Source of the DNA: Bosea sp. 29B
GTDB lineage: Bacteria > Pseudomonadota > Alphaproteobacteria > Rhizobiales > Beijerinckiaceae
Direction: 5' to 3'
Length of the DNA stretch: 64,000 nucleotides
Assembly (NCBI RefSeq): GCF_902506165.1
Contig: NZ_LR733817.1
Coordinates: 5,361,625 to 5,425,624 of the forward strand
In this document: one piece after another, positions 19,121 to 28,133 of the stretch
Position numbering within the stretch: the first letter of the stretch is position 1
How the letters are laid out: the number at the start of each line of letters is the position of its first letter
Notes under the pieces: model-generated
Told to the model about the DNA's origin: nothing
The model's input: only the letters and a program-made list of their open reading frames with translations
Database searches by the model: none
Position numbers and translations under genes: made by a program

Positions 19121-19378
19121 ATGCAGCGCCGCCAATTTCTTCTGGGTCTCATCGGTGCCGTCGCCGGCGGGGCATCGCTCGCCACCTTGCCCTCTGCAGC
19201 AACTGCAGCCAGCCCGCTTGATCTCGACCGTGCTTTGGCACACGTCCCCGACGTCGAGACCGACTACACGCTGCTGGTCGGGCGGCTGACGCATCGCCGG
19301 CGAGCGGGCGGCTGGTGGCGCATGCGCGTCGCCCGGGCGCGGGCCTGGGGTCGCAGGGGGCGGCCGGGCCGGCGCTGA
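19121..19378 (+). CDS. Small Tat-signal protein with Arg/Trp-rich tail
   Basis: The 85-residue product has a strong ribosome-binding site (AGCAAGGAGACTGTC before the ATG). It begins with a twin-arginine type signal, MQRRQFLLGLIGAVAGG, ending near ATAA. The mature part is about 55 residues and very basic, finishing with alternating Arg, Trp and Gly (RRAGGWWRMRVARARAWG). Similar tiny Tat-signal proteins with Arg/Trp-rich tails are familiar in Hyphomicrobiales, but no function is known to me. It stands alone between opgH and a convergent VOC gene. The ribosome-binding site and signal peptide argue that it is real. Confidence 0.62.
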   Translation: MQRRQFLLGLIGAVAGGASLATLPSAATAASPLDLDRALAHVPDVETDYTLLVGRLTHRRRAGGWWRMRVARARAWGRRGRPGRR

Positions 19379-19399
19379 TTGCGGCAGGCGCCCCGGCGC

Positions 19400-20275
19400 T
19401 CAACCCATCTCGAACACGATGGCGCAGCCGAAAGCAGCCTCCGCCGGCACGACGATGCGCGCGCCATCTCCGCGATGCGCAATGTCGCGCTGGGCGAGTC
19501 GTGTCCGAACCGGCTCTAGATCGGGCACTGCGACCGCAAAGCCGGCAAAGCGAGCTTGCTCCTGCCGGCTCTCGCCGTCGAGCCTGGCCGTAGCCGCCTG
19601 CGGCGTCAGCACCTCCAGGCGTCCACGCGGCAGCGGTAGCTGCAGGCTCGCTTCCGGTGTCGCGAAGCTCCCGGCGCCAGAGAAGGCGCTGAGGAAAGCC
19701 GTCTGCGCGGCCGGCTCCTGCGCCACCAGGAACACGGCGGACAGCCCGCTCGCGCCGTTCTCGTGCTGCTGGAAAGCCGGGTTCCAGAAGTTCTGCGGCT
19801 CGTGCTGCTGGCAGACGAAGAAGCCACACTCGGTTGCCGTCTGATTCTCGGCAAAGGCGAGCGAAAAGGCGACGCGGACCTCGCTGCCATCCGGCCGGCG
19901 CGCTTGGCGTTCGAAGAAGAAGGGCTCGAAGTCGCCGATGCCCGCGCTGCGGAAGCTCTCGGCATCATCAGTCGAATCGCGGCTCTCCAGCACCAGCATC
20001 GACATCCCCTCGCCCCGCGCCAGCGCGTCGCGCACGAAGGCGCCAAAGGAGAAATGCCGCGGCGCATGCGGCGGAATCAGCGTGGCGTCGCCGACGGTGA
20101 TCAATTCGAGAAAGGCGCCAGGGAACTGGACGATCCGGTTCTCGGTGCCCCAGGGATGGCGGTTGCGCGCGCCGACGCGGAATCCGAGATCGGCGTAGAA
20201 GGCACCGGCCGCGTCGAGGTCAGCGACGCCGATGACGAGATGGTCGAGGCCGCGGGCATTGGTCGTTTCAGGCAT
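19400..20275 (-). CDS. VOC (glyoxalase-like) family protein
   Basis: The 291 residues form a two-module vicinal oxygen chelate protein. The first module starts GLDHLVIGVADLDAAGAFYADLGFRVG; the His of LDHLVIG is a usual metal-ligand position. It continues with NRIVQFPGAFLELITV. The middle carries FFVCQQHEPQNFWNPAFQQHENG, typical of the Glyoxalase_3-like group, and a second degenerate module follows to the C-terminus. No substrate can be assigned. The gene lies 23 bases after the GspS-like gene on the same strand, with the start at 20275 given by an ATG, so it could be the last gene of that operon. Confidence 0.82.
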   Translation of the reverse strand: MPETTNARGLDHLVIGVADLDAAGAFYADLGFRVGARNRHPWGTENRIVQFPGAFLELITVGDATLIPPHAPRHFSFGAFVRDALARGEGMSMLVLESRDSTDDAESFRSAGIGDFEPFFFERQARRPDGSEVRVAFSLAFAENQTATECGFFVCQQHEPQNFWNPAFQQHENGASGLSAVFLVAQEPAAQTAFLSAFSGAGSFATPEASLQLPLPRGRLEVLTPQAATARLDGESRQEQARFAGFAVAVPDLEPVRTRLAQRDIAHRGDGARIVVPAEAAFGCAIVFEMG

Positions 20276-20298
20276 GGGCAGACCGTAGGCGTTGGGCG

Positions 20299-21465
20299 CT
20301 ACGGCTCGATGACGTGCGGCACGAAGCGCGAGGTGTTCTTGGTAATCGGAGTCGTATCTTCACGGATGCCGAGCCCGCAAGGCTGCGAAGCCACCAGCCA
20401 GGAGCCGAGCACCGGATAATTGCCGTCGAAGTTCGGCAGCATCGCGGTCGCCTGCAGGATGAAGCCCTCGGCGCCATAGGGCCCGTCATCGCTGTCGCGC
20501 ACCGCACCGCCCTCGATCAGCGTCACATTGGCGCCCTCGCGCGAATAGAGCGGCTTGCGGACATGGTTCGCGCCCAACTCGGCGCAGTGCGGATCGTCCT
20601 CGAAATAGGCCGGCAGGAGATTGGGATGGCCGGGCGCCATCTCCCAGAGATAGGGCAAGAGGCCCTTGCTGGAGACCAGCGCCTTCCAGGGCGGCTCGAC
20701 GAACTGGCAGCGCGAGCCGGCGAGCGCCGAGGCGTACTGCTCCCGGAACAGCCACTCCCAGGGATAGAGCTTGAACAGCATCTCGATCGGCAGGCTGGCG
20801 CCGTCGCAGAAGCGCCCGTCGGCGAGCAGGCCGATTTCCTCGATAAAGGTGAAACGGGCGTCGATCCCGGCCTGGCCGGCGCAGTCGATCAGATAGTCGA
20901 CCGTGCCCTTGTCCTCGACGCTGCCCTGCACGCAGGTGAAGTGCATGCGTTCCGGCGTCGGACTGCGCAGCTGGCCGAAGGCCGCGATCAGGCGCTCATG
21001 CAGCGAGTTGAACTGGTCGCAGCCGCGCGAGACCAGGCCCTGCGCCATCGCCTGTTCGAGCCAGTCCCACTGCACCACGGCCGCCTCGAACAGCGAGGTC
21101 GGCGTATCGGCATTGTATTCGAGCAGCTTGGCGGGCCCCTTGCCGTCATAGGCGAGGTCGAGCCGGCCATAGAGATTGCGATCGCCGCGCTGCCAGCTGT
21201 CGCGGATGAGGCTCCACTGCCCCTCCGGGATCGCGAGCCGGCGCAGGATGTCCTCGTCCTTGAGGGCACGCTCGACGAAGGCGAAGCAGAGGCCTTCGAT
21301 CTCGCCGGTCGGCGCCTCGATGTCCTCCTCGATCTCCTTCAGCGAGAAGGCATAGGCGACGCTCTCGTCCCAATAGGTCTCGCCGTCGAGCGTGTGATAG
21401 GCGAAGCCGAGGCGCTCGGCCTCCGCCTGCCAGTTCTTGCGTGGTGATGGGCGAAGCCGCTGCAT
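20299..21465 (-). CDS. Glutathionylspermidine synthase-family ATP-grasp protein (YjfC/YgiC type)
   Basis: The 388-residue protein matches the C-terminal amidase/synthetase fold of glutathionylspermidine synthases. Family words include YWDESVAYAFS near residue 31, LYGRLDLAYDG near 98, LLEYNADTPTSLFEAAVVQWDW near 114 (given here as LLEYNADTPTSLFE), KLYPWEWLFRE near 232 and EPPWKALVSSKGLLPYLWE near 257 (EPPWKALVSSKG). It has no N-terminal peptidase domain, as in E. coli YgiC and YjfC. Those homologues are not shown to make glutathionylspermidine, so the substrate is open. The ATG at 21465 follows the DUF1190 stop by two bases. DUF350 and DUF1190 lie just upstream, reproducing the yjfL-yjfM-yjfC order. 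Confidence 0.88.
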   Translation of the reverse strand: MQRLRPSPRKNWQAEAERLGFAYHTLDGETYWDESVAYAFSLKEIEEDIEAPTGEIEGLCFAFVERALKDEDILRRLAIPEGQWSLIRDSWQRGDRNLYGRLDLAYDGKGPAKLLEYNADTPTSLFEAAVVQWDWLEQAMAQGLVSRGCDQFNSLHERLIAAFGQLRSPTPERMHFTCVQGSVEDKGTVDYLIDCAGQAGIDARFTFIEEIGLLADGRFCDGASLPIEMLFKLYPWEWLFREQYASALAGSRCQFVEPPWKALVSSKGLLPYLWEMAPGHPNLLPAYFEDDPHCAELGANHVRKPLYSREGANVTLIEGGAVRDSDDGPYGAEGFILQATAMLPNFDGNYPVLGSWLVASQPCGLGIREDTTPITKNTSRFVPHVIEP

Positions 21466-21467
21466 GG

Positions 21468-22106
21468 TCAGGACGACGACGAGGAGGAGAAGGAACGCGA
21501 GGTCGAGCCGAAGCCACCACGGGAGGCGACGCTCGGCGTGCTCGCCATGCCGGTCGAGGAGATGTTGCGGGCGACCATCGCCTGGCCGGAGGTCGTCGTA
21601 TAGGCACGCGAGCGGCTGCTGCTGCCGCCATAATAGCCGCCACTGGACGATGAGGATGACGAGGACGAAGTCCGGGCGGGCTGCTCGCATTCGGGGCGCC
21701 CGGAGCCGGGCTGGCGCGTGCCGGGCGGGCAGGCCGCACTGGTCGGCGGCAAAAGCGGTTGGGCCGCGCCGCCGCCGGACATGAACTGCCGCGCCAGCAT
21801 GATCCCCGCCAAGGCCGGGATGAAGACCTGGGCATTGTTCCAGATAGCGCTCTGGCAACCGCTTGAGCCGTACTCCTGCTCGCAGGAGGCGCTGCTGGTG
21901 AACTTCTTGGCGTCGCGCAGATGGTTGGCAGAGGCCTCGTTGAAGCGCTGCTCGCACTGGCTGGAGCCGAGCAGGTTGGCAGCCCGGCACTCGGAAAGAT
22001 TGCTGTAGACCAGCGAATCGTCGGTCTCGCCGCCGGAGAGCGACCAGTAGGTCGCGACAAGCACCACGCCTGCCGCGGCGAGCCCGATCTGGGTCGAGCG
22101 CTTCAT
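21468..22106 (-). CDS. DUF1190 (YgiB/YjfM-like) protein
   Basis: The 212 residues start with a hydrophobic signal or anchor (MKRSTQIGLAAAGVVLVATYW). A Cys-containing region follows (SECRAAN, SSQCEQRFNEA, SASCEQEYGSSGCQSA), characteristic of DUF1190. The last third is low-complexity Ser/Gly/Tyr (SSSSSSSSSSGGYYGGSSSRSR, quoted in part), ending in a run of serines. The protein is probably periplasmic or membrane-anchored. It is tightly packed between DUF350 (9 bases upstream) and the GspS-like gene (2 bases downstream), which implies one transcript. Its role is unknown. Confidence 0.85.
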   Translation of the reverse strand: MKRSTQIGLAAAGVVLVATYWSLSGGETDDSLVYSNLSECRAANLLGSSQCEQRFNEASANHLRDAKKFTSSASCEQEYGSSGCQSAIWNNAQVFIPALAGIMLARQFMSGGGAAQPLLPPTSAACPPGTRQPGSGRPECEQPARTSSSSSSSSSGGYYGGSSSRSRAYTTTSGQAMVARNISSTGMASTPSVASRGGFGSTSRSFSSSSSS

Positions 22107-22115
22107 TGCGTCCTC

Positions 22116-22517
22116 CTACAAGCTCATGCTGGCAGCAGCGAGCGTGCCGCTGATCACGGCGATCACTGCCAGCATCGCCGCCGAGGGAATCCGGTCCTCC
22201 TCGATCTTGCGCGAGAGGTCGGGGATGACGATGCGGGCAAAGCCATAGGCGCCAAGCTGGACCACCATGGCGATCACGGCCCAGATAACCAGGTCGGGAA
22301 TGCTCGCCGCTTGCTCGATCGCCGTCTCCAGCGGCACCGAGAAGCCGACCAGATTGCCGCCGAAGGCAATCGCAGCGGATAGATTGCCGCCGCGGATCAG
22401 CGCGATCTCGTCATGGGCGGTCAGCCGCATATAGACCGCAGCGAAGCCGGCGATCAGCGCGAAGCCGACGCAGAAATAGAGGATGAACGCCGGCAACCCG
22501 GCCATCGAGATCGTCAT
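22116..22517 (-). CDS. DUF350 (YjfL-like) membrane protein
   Basis: The 133-residue protein has about four membrane helices, at roughly residues 8-30, 45-62, 73-95 and 112-130. It contains the conserved AHDEIALIRGGNLSAAIAFGG segment, which carries the DUF350 signature (charged H-D-E followed by GN). It is the first gene of the DUF350-DUF1190-GspS-like cluster and faces away from the GFA gene. No biochemical activity is established for the family. Confidence 0.88.
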   Translation of the reverse strand: MTISMAGLPAFILYFCVGFALIAGFAAVYMRLTAHDEIALIRGGNLSAAIAFGGNLVGFSVPLETAIEQAASIPDLVIWAVIAMVVQLGAYGFARIVIPDLSRKIEEDRIPSAAMLAVIAVISGTLAAASMSL

Positions 22518-22635
22518 GCCGCCGCCCCTTGCATGCCATGATGGTCAAGGAGGTCACTATACGTCAGCGGCGACGGCGCGCCAGACTGTCGCGGCTTGGG
22601 CTGTGAACACGCGGACGAGGTCACGGAGAAACTCC

Positions 22636-23016
22636 ATGAAGGAAAGACATGCCCGATGCTCTTGCGGGGCTCTGAGCCTGATCTGCCAGGGCGAACCGGC
22701 GCTCGTCTCGCTTTGCCATTGCCGTGAATGCCAGCGCCGCACCGGCAGCACCTATGGCATCGCCGCCTTCTTTCCGCGTTCAGAGGTCGAGATCAGCGGG
22801 CAGGCGACGGCCTATCGCCGGCAAGCGGACAGCGGCTTCGAAGTCACGCAGCACTTTTGCCCGCGCTGCGGCAGCACGGTCTATTGGGAGCCATTGCGCA
22901 AGCCGGAGATGATTGCGGTCGCCGTCGGCGCCTTCGCCGATCCAGATTTTCCGGCGCCGGGCAAGCAGGTCTACACCCAGCACCGCCACCCTTGGGTCGC
23001 GGTGCCGGTTGATTGA
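22636..23016 (+). CDS. GFA family (glutathione-dependent formaldehyde-activating-like) protein
   Basis: The 126-residue zinc protein shows the complete cysteine set of the GFA/Mss4-like fold: C8-x-C10 (RCSCGAL), C27-H-C29-x-x-C32 (CHCREC) and C75-x-x-C78 (CPRCGS). The segment RRTGSTYGIAAFFP follows the second cluster, as in the family. The ATG at 22636 has a GGAG site eight bases upstream. Most GFA proteins are not proven to act on formaldehyde, so the name is by family only. The gene converges on pyrG with a 9-base gap. Confidence 0.9.
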   Translation: MKERHARCSCGALSLICQGEPALVSLCHCRECQRRTGSTYGIAAFFPRSEVEISGQATAYRRQADSGFEVTQHFCPRCGSTVYWEPLRKPEMIAVAVGAFADPDFPAPGKQVYTQHRHPWVAVPVD

Positions 23017-23025
23017 GTGGCGGGA

Positions 23026-24660
<1,635 letters not shown>

Positions 24661-24732
24661 TCACCTTTAACGCCTAGAGTTCGATTCGCTAAGCGGGTCG
24701 GTGCAGGCCGGTCCTGCGCCTCGCGCTTGTCC

Positions 24733-24761
24733 ACAAAAGAGAAGGGCCGGTTTCCCGGCCC
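24733..24761 (-). terminator. Rho-independent terminator after secG
   Basis: Read on the minus strand, a 7-base-pair stem GGGCCGG-GAAA-CCGGCCC (24761-24744) is followed by TTCTCTTTTG. The stem, tetraloop and U-rich tail fit an intrinsic terminator about 20 bases after the secG stop. Expression of pyrG would then need its own promoter in 24655-24732. Confidence 0.7.
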
Positions 24762-24781
24762 CTGCCCTAGTTCCATCCCGG

Positions 24782-25186
24782 TCACCGCGTCGGGGTTCCC
24801 GGCTGCGGCGGTTGCGACCCGCCTTGGTTCTGCATCTGCCGGAGCTGGTCGAGCACCCCGCCGGCATTCGGCGCGGAAGGCCCGCTCGGGGCCGCCGGAG
24901 CGGTCGTGCCGGCTGGCGCCGGGGCGCCGTCGATGATCGAGCGCTGCGTACGGCCATGCGTCGCCATCACCGCGAGCGCGATCGAGGTAATGAAGAACAG
25001 GCCGGCCAGAATCGCCGTGGCGCGGGTCAGCGCATTGGCCTGGCCGCGGCCGGTCATGAAGCCGCCGACGCCGCCTCCGCCGCCCGAGCCCATGCCGAGG
25101 CCGCCGCCCTCCGAACGCTGGAGCAGCACGACGCCGACGAGCGCGATCACGATCAACAAGTGGATGACGATGAGGACGTTCTGCAT
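24782..25186 (-). CDS. secG: Protein translocase subunit SecG
   Basis: SecG is the small auxiliary membrane subunit of the SecYEG channel. The 134 residues start MQNVLIVIHLLIVIALVGVVLLQRSEGGGLG, containing helix 1 and the hallmark LLQRSEGGGLG. A Gly-rich cytoplasmic loop comes next, then FMTGRGQANALTRATAILAGLFF with helix 2 (about 56-75). A Pro/Ala/Gln-rich tail follows, typical of alphaproteobacterial SecG. The ATG at 25186 fits the family start; a longer upstream frame does not. It is located between tpiA and pyrG. Confidence 0.95.
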   Translation of the reverse strand: MQNVLIVIHLLIVIALVGVVLLQRSEGGGLGMGSGGGGGVGGFMTGRGQANALTRATAILAGLFFITSIALAVMATHGRTQRSIIDGAPAPAGTTAPAAPSGPSAPNAGGVLDQLRQMQNQGGSQPPQPGTPTR

Positions 25187-25304
25187 GGCTCTCGAAATGG
25201 GTATGGCGCGGGCGCCTGCCAAGATGGCGGCATCCCGCGGAACGGCGCTGGCCATAGCATGAGCTTTCCGCCCATGCCACCTACGATTTCAATCTCCCCC
25301 GGGA

Positions 25305-26066
25305 TCAGGCGCAGGCGCGCGCGATCGAAAGGAAGTCCTCGGCCTTGAGGCTGGCGCCGCCGACGAGCGCGCCGTCGACATTGGCGACGTTCATGAGTTC
25401 GACTGCATTGCTAGGCTTGACCGAGCCGCCATAGAGCAGCCTGACGCCGGCTGCGGTGGCCTTGCCGAGGATGCGCCCGAGCTCGGCCCGGATTGCCTCG
25501 TGCATCTCGGCAACATCCGCCACCGTCGGCGTCAGGCCGGTGCCGATCGCCCAGACCGGCTCATAGGCGATCACGAGCGATGCGGCCGCCACACCCTCGG
25601 GCACGGAACCGCGCAGCTGCTTCTTCACGATCGCCAGCGCCTTACCGGCCTCGCGCTCGTCCCTGGTTTCGCCGACGCAGACGATCGGCGTCAGCCCCGC
25701 CGCCAGCGCCGCCTCGGCCTTGGCCTTCACCTGCGCATTGCTTTCGCCATGCAGGGTCCGGCGCTCGGAATGCCCGACGATCGCATAACTCGCGCCGGCA
25801 TCGACCAGCATCGGCGCCGAGACCTCGCCGGTATAGGCGCCGCTGGCATGAGCGCTGCAATCCTGCCCGCCGGTCGCGATGCGCGAGCCGATCAGCGAAG
25901 CCGTCAGCGTGAACAGCAGCGTCGCAGGCGGGCAGATGGCAAGGTCAACGGCCCGCCGCAGCGTGGCGTCATGGCCCTTGGCGACCTCGGCTGCGATGGT
26001 AAGGTCTGCCTTCAGCCCGTTCATCTTCCAGTTGCCCGCCACCAGCGGCTTGATCGTTCGCGTCAC
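25305..26066 (-). CDS. tpiA: Triosephosphate isomerase
   Basis: This enzyme interconverts dihydroxyacetone phosphate and glyceraldehyde-3-phosphate in glycolysis and gluconeogenesis. In the 253 residues the catalytic Lys is in VAGNWKMNG near residue 12, the His in [10 protein letters not shown] near 99, and the Glu in [13 protein letters not shown] near 170. The phosphate loop is [12 protein letters not shown]. Translation starts at a GTG (26066), which gives [14 protein letters not shown]. The gene is divergent from the PpiD-like gene. Confidence 0.97.
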   Translation of the reverse strand: MTRTIKPLVAGNWKMNGLKADLTIAAEVAKGHDATLRRAVDLAICPPATLLFTLTASLIGSRIATGGQDCSAHASGAYTGEVSAPMLVDAGASYAIVGHSERRTLHGESNAQVKAKAEAALAAGLTPIVCVGETRDEREAGKALAIVKKQLRGSVPEGVAAASLVIAYEPVWAIGTGLTPTVADVAEMHEAIRAELGRILGKATAAGVRLLYGGSVKPSNAVELMNVANVDGALVGGASLKAEDFLSIARACA

Positions 26067-26215
26067 GGCTGCTCTCCAAATCTTGTCCCTTGCGCTCTAG
26101 CAACGCCGTCACATGATCGCAATCGAGGCCAGTCGCAGCGATTGCCGGAAGGCGCCGCTGTTCCTATAAGCGGCGCGCTGCGGCACGGCCGCGAGAGAAT
26201 TGGGAAGACCGGACC

Positions 26216-28123
26216 ATGATGATGCAGGGCCTGCGCAAGGCGGGACAGAGCCTGATCGGCAGGATCGTCGTCGCGATCATGTTCGGCTTCCTGATCATCT
26301 CCTTCGCGGTCTGGGGCATCGGCGACATCTTCCGCGGCTATGGTCGCAACGCCGTCGCCGTCGTCGGCAAGACCGAAATCGGCCTTGAGCAGGTCCGCAC
26401 GGCCTATCAGAACGAGATCCAGCAGTTGCAGCGCCAGCAGCGCCGCCAGATCAGCCCCGATCTAGCCCGGGCGCTCGGCCTCGACCAGCGCGTGCTCTCG
26501 CGCCTCGTCACCGACGCGACGCTGGACCAGACGGCCGCGAAGATGGGTCTCGCGGTCTCCGACGAGACCGTGCGCAACATCCTCTTCACCGACCCGAACA
26601 TGAAGAACGCCGCCGGCCAGTTCGATCCGGCCCGCTTCAACGAGCTGCTGCGCGCAATCGGCATGAACGAGCAGCAGTTCGTGCGCGAGCAGCGCGCCGT
26701 GACGATGCGCCAGGAAATCGCCGAGATGGTCGTCGGCGCGGTCACGGCCCCGGTCGCGCTGCAGGAGCTCGGCCATCGCCTGCGCCATGAGCAGCGCGAG
26801 ATCGCCTATATCACCCTGCCCGAGAGCGCCGCCGGCGAGATCCCGGCGCCGAGCGCCGAGGTGCTGCGCAAGTATTTCGATGAGCGCAAGGCCGCCTTCC
26901 GCGCGCCCGAGTACCGTACTGCCAATGTGCTGGTCCTGACAGCGGCCAGCCTCGCCGACCCGAGCAAGGTCAGCGATGCCGACGCCCGCGCCCGCTACGA
27001 GCAGGTGAAGGCCCAGCGCTTCGGCTCGGCCGAGCGCCGCACCGTCCAGCAGATCGGCTTCCCCTCGATGGAGGAGGCGAAGGCCGCCAAGGCGAAGATC
27101 GATGCCGGCGAGACGTTCGAGGCGATCGGTGCCAGCCGCAACGTCGCCGAGGCCGATCTGACGCTCGGCACCTTCACCCGCGAGGGGCTGTTCGATCCGG
27201 CGGTGCGCGATGCCGCCTTCGCTTTGGCGCAGGGCGCGGTCAGCGAGCCCGTGCAGGGCGGCTTCGGCGTCGTGCTGCTGCGCGTCCCGGCGATCGAGGC
27301 GGCCCGGCTGAAGAGCTTCGAGGAGGTCGCCGACGAGGTCCGCCGCGATGTCGCGACGAGCCGCGCCACCGAGCAGCTGACCGATCTGCACGACAAGGTC
27401 GAGGACCAGCGCGCCTCGGCCCGGCCGCTGCCGGAGATCGCGAAGGAGTTCAACCTCGCTCTGCGCAATTTCGGCCCGGCCGATTCCAGCCTCGGCAAGG
27501 CCGACGGCACGCAGGAGACCTCCCTCCCCGGCGGCGACACGACCCTGCAGGCGCTGTTCCGCTCCGATATCGGCGTCGACAACGAGGCCGTGCGCCTGCC
27601 CAATAATGGCGGCTATGTCTGGTTCGACGTGACCAAGATCGATCCGCCGCGCGAGCGCGGCTTCGACGAGGTCAAGGCCGAGGTCGAGAAGCAATGGCGG
27701 TCCGACGAGGTCGCCTCACGCCTCTCGGCCCAGGCCCACGAGATCGTGCAGAAGCTCGACGCCGGCGAAAAGCTCGACGCGCTCGCATTCGCGCAGGGGC
27801 TTGCTTTCGAGGACGCGACGCTCGGCCGCCAGGACCAGAGCGACGCCCTGCCGCGCAATGTCGTCTCGCTGGTCTTCGGCACGCCGGCCGGCAAGGCCGG
27901 CTCGGCTGCGGTCGAGAACACCGGCCGCGTCGTCTTCCAGGTCAAGGCTGCGACGGTCAGCCCCTATGCCCGCACTACCGAGGATGCCGAGAACTTCGTA
28001 AGGCTGTTGACGTCGAGCATCAGCGAGGATCTCCTCGCCCAATATGTCGGCAAGCTGCAGAACGATCTTGGCGTCCAGCTCAACCAGGCGGCGTTGCGCA
28101 ACGCCACCGGCGGCCAGAACTGA
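26216..28123 (+). CDS. PpiD-like membrane-anchored peptidylprolyl isomerase/foldase
   Basis: The 635-residue protein has a short cytoplasmic start and one membrane helix (residues 15-35, IVVAIMFGFLIISFAVWGIGD). A SurA-type N-terminal chaperone domain follows, with YQNEIQQLQRQQ and LGLDQRVLSRLVTDATLDQTA. A parvulin-like PPIase module lies at about 245-365, and a long C-terminal region after that. This is the PpiD architecture: a periplasmic foldase helping newly exported proteins at the Sec channel. The first of two adjacent ATGs (26216) was chosen. trpE starts 10 bases downstream, so the two genes are almost certainly co-transcribed even though their functions are unrelated. Confidence 0.88.
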   Translation: MMMQGLRKAGQSLIGRIVVAIMFGFLIISFAVWGIGDIFRGYGRNAVAVVGKTEIGLEQVRTAYQNEIQQLQRQQRRQISPDLARALGLDQRVLSRLVTDATLDQTAAKMGLAVSDETVRNILFTDPNMKNAAGQFDPARFNELLRAIGMNEQQFVREQRAVTMRQEIAEMVVGAVTAPVALQELGHRLRHEQREIAYITLPESAAGEIPAPSAEVLRKYFDERKAAFRAPEYRTANVLVLTAASLADPSKVSDADARARYEQVKAQRFGSAERRTVQQIGFPSMEEAKAAKAKIDAGETFEAIGASRNVAEADLTLGTFTREGLFDPAVRDAAFALAQGAVSEPVQGGFGVVLLRVPAIEAARLKSFEEVADEVRRDVATSRATEQLTDLHDKVEDQRASARPLPEIAKEFNLALRNFGPADSSLGKADGTQETSLPGGDTTLQALFRSDIGVDNEAVRLPNNGGYVWFDVTKIDPPRERGFDEVKAEVEKQWRSDEVASRLSAQAHEIVQKLDAGEKLDALAFAQGLAFEDATLGRQDQSDALPRNVVSLVFGTPAGKAGSAAVENTGRVVFQVKAATVSPYARTTEDAENFVRLLTSSISEDLLAQYVGKLQNDLGVQLNQAALRNATGGQN

Positions 28124-28133
28124 AGCAGGACGC

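Noticed and set aside
20314..21447. 377-codon frame antisense to the GspS-like gene
   Set aside because: The opposite strand encodes conserved family motifs throughout; this frame does not.
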